A stretch of 38,045 nucleotides of DNA, taken from Paulinella micropora. Lineage: Eukaryota; Cercozoa; Imbricatea; Euglyphida. The notes beneath the pieces are model-generated. The model saw only the letters and a program-made list of their open reading frames with translations. It was not told where the DNA came from and searched no databases. The stretch covers positions 919,329 through 957,373 of the forward strand of contig BJOX01000078.1 of NCBI GenBank assembly GCA_009731375.1. Reading direction: 5' to 3'. This document shows, in pieces, positions 31,503 through 38,045 of the stretch (position 1 is its first letter; each line of letters begins with the position of its first letter). A program made the translations under genes and the position numbers.

Positions 31503-32075
31503 TACTCGCATTTTGTTCTATTTTCCTTGTATTCTCTCCATTTCTTTGTATTCGTGATAAACTAAATGATACCTGCATGTTTTCTGTATGCCTCAAAATG
31601 CATGTATATCGACTCTGTGTGTGTGTGTGTGTGTGTGTGCGTGTGTGCGTTGAGTTTGAGGAGGCAGAGGTGTGTGTGTGTGGGGGGGGGGGGGGGGGGN
31701 NNNNNNNNNNNNNNNNNNNNNNNCGGAGGGAGGGAGGGGACAATACACAACAGCGTTGACTCTGCAGGCTGGCCAACGTCTCAGCCCCGCTGCCTCGCAA
31801 CCCGCAGTGGATAACTACTCCTGGGGACATGTGCGTGGGAAGCCTGGCACGGTCAACGTCCAATGATGGACGTAGAGGGAGACCGAGAGGAGGCACGCGA
31901 AGCAATCCTAGGACATGGTGGTATCAGAGGGGCGAGAACTTTGACCGGTTCGACCCCTTGATACCGCCGCCCCTCAAGAAGCTCATTCTGGCCTGCTGGG
32001 TCAAAAGAGCCTGAGAAGCGCCAAACGGCGGAGCAACTCGTCGAGTCCATGGAGGAATTGCTTCGAGAGTTGTAA
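26383..32075 (+). CDS. Multi-exon gene with C-terminal protein kinase domain, 5' end not seen
   Basis: Exons by GT-AG sites and frame: 26383-26459, 26667-27090, 27240-27386, 27502-28138, 28365-28445, 28612-28820, 28990-29268, 29584-30514, 30640-31091, 31285-31342, 31768-32075. Phases agree at nine of ten joins; 28820/28990 is off by one base. About 1,200 codons. The first 930 are helical with no domain I recognise. The kinase has GQGSFGNV (about 30491), VAVK with Lys at 30694, HRDIKPSN (30976), DVG in place of DFG (31036), APE (about 31325), DNYSWG (about 31815) and a CW motif before the TAA at 32073. Frameshifts lie near 30410 and at three places in the last exon; two are at A runs. It would phosphorylate Ser/Thr or Tyr. 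A pseudogene is possible but less likely. Confidence 0.75.
28139..28364 (+). other. Intron with (GTTTT)n low-complexity tract
   Basis: The intron between kinase-gene exons 4 and 5 holds about 140 bases of only T and G, in GTTTT-like units (28192-28332). Together with T-rich sequence before the acceptor it forms an unusually long polypyrimidine-like tract on the sense strand. Confidence 0.8.
29269..29583 (+). other. Intron with C-rich/G-rich gap
   Basis: The seventh visible intron holds a C run to 29395, Ns at 29396-29406 and a G run to 29427. C on one side and G on the other suggests that the true sequence here is a long homopolymer or an inverted repeat that stopped sequencing. Confidence 0.7.
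31343..31767 (+). other. Last intron with (CT)n, (GT)n, poly-G and a 24-N gap
   Basis: CT repeats at about 31376-31500, GT repeats at 31615-31640, a G run to 31699 and Ns at 31700-31723. The acceptor TCTGCAG ends at 31767. Exon sequence might be missing in the gap, though the phase on both sides is zero. Confidence 0.75.
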
Positions 32076-33630
32076 AAAATTATGAACAGTTAAAAGGCTG
32101 CAGTTGTCGCCGCTGCCTTTTGATGACCAATTTATTGTGTGCATCAGTGTGGTGTGGGCCCGGGCCGTGCTACTGGACCAGCGTCATCTTCAAAGCCTTA
32201 GCGTGTGCGCCATGCCAGCGGAGCTTCGGTCAGCCTGACCACTGCTCTTAGCTGTGACCTCCAGGCGTCTGCTTCAATCGACCCGGGAATGAACGCCTGC
32301 GCGCAGTAGTAAGCTGTAAGAGTTGAACTTCGCCAACTTTTTGACACAGTATAACGCTTTGACGCTTCGATCTCCTTGAAGTTGCCGCCGCCCCCCNNNN
32401 NNNNNNCCTTCATTTCACACGCTTCGTTTTGGCTCTGAAGTCCCGGAGTCACCTTCAAGTTTTTACCACTAGTCAGTCGTAACTCAGTGACTGTCTCGGT
32501 GGCAATTACCTCACCTTCCCACTAGTACTCATACCTACGAGTGTCAAGTTTTGTAAAGAGTGATTGGCGGCGTATTAAAAAATATGACAAATCATGATGT
32601 AGGCCCGGAGTCACGGTATGTAATCAGATATGATCACTGTATGTAATCAGATACTATGATGATCACGGTATGTATCTGTATGTAATACTATGCAATGAGG
32701 TTGTATGTAATACTCAGATCTTATGTTAATATTTATGTATATCATGCCAATTTCAACTTGTTTTTTTCATTATTATTATTGAAAATACGTTAGAAGTTAC
32801 TAGGCTTCTTTGATAGTGTAACACCTAAGTTAGTAACGTGACGAACTTGATCCTCCCTTATGTTCACTCACGATTATACTATATCATTACCCGGCCTTAA
32901 CTGTGGTACTAATATTTATCAAGATAGATATGAATGATTCAACTCAAGAATATTAGCATGGAAAACTTAATATCCTAAGCCTCCGGAGATAGGTTGTAAT
33001 GAATACTAGTACTTGACCATAGTGTTAGGTGACTATGTAGCTGCTACGGTGAACGGTGCCACGGGGCTCCGGAAACATATTTATATCATACTTATTGTAG
33101 TAGTCAAGTTATCATATGCTGAATATTGTCTAGTATATCATGTGAACGTGACCAGGCTTGAATGATCCGACCATGATAAGTTCATCGGTCACCGGGGGAA
33201 AAGTACAACGGAATCAACTTGAAGTTCAAGAGTCAATGTTGTCATTGAGTGACGCACTGCAAACATTTCAGGTTAACGTGACTTGATATTAATACTGAGC
33301 CGGAAACTCATACTTGCCACTACTAATTTTTCAAGTTGGTATTAATAGTATCATCTTGCCGTCACGGTAGTAGTACTTCATGAATATCGACATTCAAGTT
33401 GGCAAGACCAAAAAAACTTATTATTAGTGATTTCACTCAAGTTAATACTGTGCGGTACTGAGAAACCGTGGCCCGCCTCTATGGTCATTCAATCGCAGTC
33501 ATCGTGGCCACGCCACCGTGACTACGGTCCATAGATAGTCGAATTTAATGATATAATACTAATCTTGGTATATCGTGTCCATATAGTGCGACTTGGTTCA
33601 TTGTAGCCGCGTGTTTATCATAGTATATAT
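32076..33630. other. Intergenic region, no gene seen
   Basis: About 1.5 kb, GC-rich at first (with a 10-N gap at 32397-32406 after a C run), then AT-rich. Short diverged repeats of 'tatgtaatcagata' lie at about 32615-32720. No ORF with support on either strand. Confidence 0.6.
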
Positions 33631-34355
33631 ATACATATATATATATATGTGTGTGTGTGTGTATGTATGATATATATATATATATAAATATATCATCCAC
33701 ATTTACTTAAATAAATAAACACCAATTACTATTCATGCACTCTGTAGTATAATGTTATCATAGTATGTACACATACATATCATGAATATATGCTTTTGTA
33801 CACTTGAATATATACACGTGCGTACATACATCACGGTCAAATAAATATCTGCCACTGTGGCACAAAATCAGACCTCAAGACTCTATTATAGGATCTGCAC
33901 CTAGGCAACCAAAAAACCAAAAAACTGTGGACAGTGGTGGGATGGGGTTTTGCGGTCAACTTTCTTGTAGACTGGTGTCTACTGTACAGCTACCGGAGAC
34001 AGGGCGTCTTCTAGGCCGATGGAAGGCCAGCCTGAAGCAAATCCCCCACCTAGATAGTAGGACGTCTTGAAGGCCGATAGAAAGGTGAGCAGAGCCCAAC
34101 GTAGATGGTGAGCATGTCTCAATGGACTTGGCGGAAACATGGCAGATCCCCACGTGAAGGTTGTGAGCATGTCTCGATTGAATTTTCTGGAACACTGCAA
34201 AGGCCCACGTAGATGATATGGTTGAATTCTCGGGAACATGGTCGCCTGGGGGAACAAGCCTAGTTGGAGCTCATAAGAGTTGAGGGACTGCATTCTGGAA
34301 AATAATAAATAAAATAAGTAAATAAGTAAATAAATATATTTAAAAAAAAAAAAAA
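33631..34355. repeat. TA/GT repeats and a diverged tandem repeat
   Basis: TA and GT dinucleotides lie at 33625-33690. At about 34086-34250 a unit of 55-60 bp appears three times in diverged form, each with 'cccacgtaga' or 'cccaacgtagatgg', a 'gagcatgtctc'-like part and 'aacatgg' or 'aacactgc'. No gene is seen; frames across it do not look like proteins. Confidence 0.55.
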
Positions 34356-34361
34356 AAGAGA

Positions 34362-34401
<40 letters not shown>

Positions 34402-34533
34402 GGTTGAATACTGTATGCTGTCCGAAATCATGTATGTACGTATATCTGTGCATGCAAGTGCGGACACATATATGCATATCCATGGATGCATTTCCAGATG
34501 CAGGCATGCATGTATGCATCTATCTATCTATCC

Positions 34534-34590
<57 letters not shown>

Positions 34591-34759
34591 CTATCTATCT
34601 ATCTATGCACTTATGCATGTATGGACCATCATGGAGTGCACACAAACCGGTTAGGCACTACTCTTTTTGTATGTATGCACGTGTGTATGTAATTATGCAT
34701 GCATGCATGTACATATAGAAGGTTGCAAAAAATAAGGGAACATTAAATGTGAGACAGGT

Positions 34760-34795
<36 letters not shown>

Positions 34796-34803
34796 GAGAG
34801 AGA

Positions 34804-34840
<37 letters not shown>

Positions 34841-35080
34841 GATGAGATGAGATGATTGCGGTAAGTTCCCGGAAAATCACCGCAAAGATAGATATATAAA
34901 TAGATAGATAGATAGATAGATGGATAGATAGATAGATAGATAGATATATAGGTAGGTAGGTAGGTAGATAGATAGGTAGGTAGGTAGGTAGGTAGGTAGG
35001 TAGATAGATAGATAGATAGATAGGTAGGTAGGTAGATAGATAGATAGGTAGGTAGGTAGGTAGGTAGGTAGATAGATAGG

Positions 35081-35143
<63 letters not shown>

Positions 35144-35190
35144 GTAGGTAGATAGATAGATTAGATAGATTGATAGATTGATAGATAGCT
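34356..35190. repeat. GA, ATCT and ATAG/GTAG microsatellites
   Basis: GA at 34358-34400, ATCT at about 34518-34606, TA at 34759-34794, GA at 34794-34837, then GATA and GGTA units at about 34888-35178. Between them, 34607-34758 and 34838-34887 are short spacers without genes. Confidence 0.95.
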
Positions 35191-35412
35191 CGGAAAAGTT
35201 TCGCTGGCTTGGCCCCTCGTCTTGTCCATTAGTATGCATGTATGTATACATGTAGATATGTAGGTATGTATGTATGTGTGTATGTATGTATGTTCTGTGT
35301 GTATGTTATGTATGACGTTTACCATCACGGTGTGCACTCCGCAAGTTGGGCATTTCGGTCTACAGTTCGTTTTGCCTGCAAACATCACGCAGTATATGAA
35401 TCTCTCTCTCTT

Positions 35413-35450
<38 letters not shown>

Positions 35451-35451
35451 A
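35191..35451. other. Spacer with TATG repeat and poly-T
   Basis: A TATG-rich stretch lies at 35232-35295, non-repetitive sequence to about 35400, and a poly-T run (about 30) ends at the gap. The minus strand reads CRPKCPTCGVHTVMVN, weakly like CPSC...H at 37300-37240, but no gene can be built. Confidence 0.5.
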
Positions 35452-35751
35452 NNNNNNNNNNNNNNNNNNNNNNNNNNNNNNNNNNNNNNNNNNNNNNNNN
35501 NNNNNNNNNNNNNNNNNNNNNNNNNNNNNNNNNNNNNNNNNNNNNNNNNNNNNNNNNNNNNNNNNNNNNNNNNNNNNNNNNNNNNNNNNNNNNNNNNNNN
35601 NNNNNNNNNNNNNNNNNNNNNNNNNNNNNNNNNNNNNNNNNNNNNNNNNNNNNNNNNNNNNNNNNNNNNNNNNNNNNNNNNNNNNNNNNNNNNNNNNNNN
35701 NNNNNNNNNNNNNNNNNNNNNNNNNNNNNNNNNNNNNNNNNNNNNNNNNNN
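35452..35751. other. 300-N gap inside poly-T
   Basis: Exactly 300 Ns lie between two poly-T runs, which suggests a fixed-size scaffold gap in a homopolymer or simple repeat. Confidence 0.9.
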
Positions 35752-35792
<41 letters not shown>

Positions 35793-35889
35793 CCGCCCTC
35801 GGATGGTTTTATATCAACCTACCTATTGCAAGCGCATTGATGTACCTATGAATTGTAGTATGTCACATACATGTGTAACATATTTGCAG

Positions 35890-35890
35890 C

Positions 35891-35949
<59 letters not shown>

Positions 35950-36143
35950 GGTAGATAGATAGATAGATGGATCGGATAGGATAGGATAGGATAAGATAGG
36001 ATAAGATAAGATAGGATAAGATAAGATAAGATAAGATAAGATAAGATAAGATTGGATAGATGGATAGATGGATACCTCACACAAACGTACAGTGCAATGT
36101 CTGTCTGTTTGGCTGTCTGTTTGTCTGTCTTCTTCTTCTGACT

Positions 36144-36178
<35 letters not shown>

Positions 36179-36333
36179 GTAGGTAAGGTAGGTAGGTAGG
36201 TAGGTAGGTAGATAGATAGATAGATAGATAGATGGATGGATGGATAGATAGATAGATAGATAGATAGAAAGGTAGGTAGGTAGGTAGATAGGTAGGTAGG
36301 TAGATAGGTATATCGATAGATAGATAGATAGAT

Positions 36334-36386
<53 letters not shown>
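35890..36386. repeat. ATAG tetranucleotide array with a GATAG/GATAA pentanucleotide block
   Basis: GATA units fill most of the stretch. At 35974-36052 the period changes to five (GGATA and AGATA), and at 36176-36310 GGTA units alternate with GATA. A non-repeat insert with 'tgtctgtttg' motifs lies at about 36070-36145. Confidence 0.95.
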
Positions 36387-37066
36387 GAAATATCGACTAA
36401 TGTCAGAAAAAAGGAGCTTCTGATTTCGTCAACCAGGAAGTCTGTGGGAAAAGTATTAAACCCGATGCCCAGCTAAGCCGTGATGCTTGCACGGAAGGGA
36501 CTGATACAGGCAATACCAAACCTCCCTAGTACCAGGCGGGGCCAGGGCTCGTTCCATAAAGCGCCCCTTGCAGAACGAGCTCCCACCTCCATTACAGAGG
36601 GCCCAGTAAGCAGATGGAGTTTCGAGACTGTTCGACAGTCTAGTATAAACCGACAGAGCACTGTGGGTTTTATTCCGGGCTCAACAAGCGAGAAAGGGCA
36701 CCCTGAGGGAACAGGATTGTGCTTCCCGTCGCTATTTCGGCATATGACTTATAGGCGTATGGCTAGGCACACATAAGGCACCCCACCACGGGCCCAGCAC
36801 ACCCACACCATCCCCTAATTCTCTGTCTGTCGACAGATGGCACCCATTTCAAAAAATCAAGCCCAAGAGAGGGTCAGTGACACCTCAAGTGGCCTTGGTT
36901 CATTCCGTAGAGTAAGTGATAAGATCAACTGATGAAAGATCGACTAATGTCAGAAAAAAGGAGCTTCTGATTTCGTCAACCAGGAAGTCTGTGGGTAAAG
37001 TATTAACCCGATGCCCAGCTAAGCCGTGATGTTTGCACGGAAGGGACTGATACAGGCAATACCAAA
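36387..37066. repeat. Direct repeat of about 135 bp flanking a 410-bp spacer
   Basis: 36392-36523 and 36936-37066 share a near-identical segment, from 'cgactaatgtcagaaaaaag' to 'gatacaggcaataccaaa'. One base differs in 'gatgcttgc' versus 'gatgtttgc', with two single-base indels. The spacer between has no gene. Each copy has a GATA-type array next to it, so this may be a dispersed repeat that carries or seeds the microsatellites. Confidence 0.75.
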
Positions 37067-37116
37067 AGATAGATAGATGGACAGATAGATAGATAGATAG
37101 ATAGATAGATGGACAG

Positions 37117-37193
<77 letters not shown>

Positions 37194-37200
37194 GGTCCAC
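37067..37200. repeat. GATA and GA microsatellite
   Basis: GATA units at about 37067-37110, then GA at about 37119-37193. Confidence 0.95.

Positions 37201-38045
<845 letters not shown>

Overview
This is a nuclear contig from a eukaryote. It has spliced GT-AG genes, LTR retrotransposons, tRNA-derived SINEs, very long microsatellites and seven runs of N. No bacterial operon, rRNA gene or functional tRNA gene is visible. I cannot fix the species; a repeat-rich alga or other protist would fit.

Layout. 1-2067: a repeat mosaic with a dated solo LTR (family A) and a CTA microsatellite. 2068-6700: two tail-to-tail copia-type gag relics that meet an LTR-like repeat (family B) with no pol. 6700-10263: AT-rich satellite, a duplicate of the first kilobase, a 900-bp CATA/TATG palindrome and a foldback element. 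10264-11000: inverted family A LTRs. 11842-13400: a separate minus-strand copia gag-protease piece. 13670-16687: a third gag relic, a family B repeat, and the 3' end of a fourth gag. 16688-21910: the best-preserved retroelement (element Z). It has a family A 5' LTR, a primer-binding-site-like sequence, an intact 874-aa gag-like ORF, the leaky-type stop UGA-CUAG, then an in-frame extension ending in a retropepsin-like domain. An unmerged assembly overlap duplicates about 960 bp here. 21915-24535: an AT-rich island with a minus-strand virus-type fibre gene and a divergent acidic ORF. 24.5-26.4 kb: microsatellites and a pair of SINEs. 26383-32075: a host gene of at least 11 exons ending in a protein kinase domain. 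32076 to the end: non-coding, mostly tetranucleotide arrays.

How the parts relate. Three LTR-element groups can be separated by gag and LTR. Element Z sits inside a gag relic of family B, so it is younger than that relic. The family B copies go from gag straight into the LTR, as gag-only non-autonomous elements do. The fibre gene has no partner genes here; it is either a captured virus fragment or an assembly join. The kinase gene is the only clear host gene. Exon phases agree at nine of ten junctions, so its frameshifts are more likely sequence errors or very recent decay than long-standing pseudogene decay.
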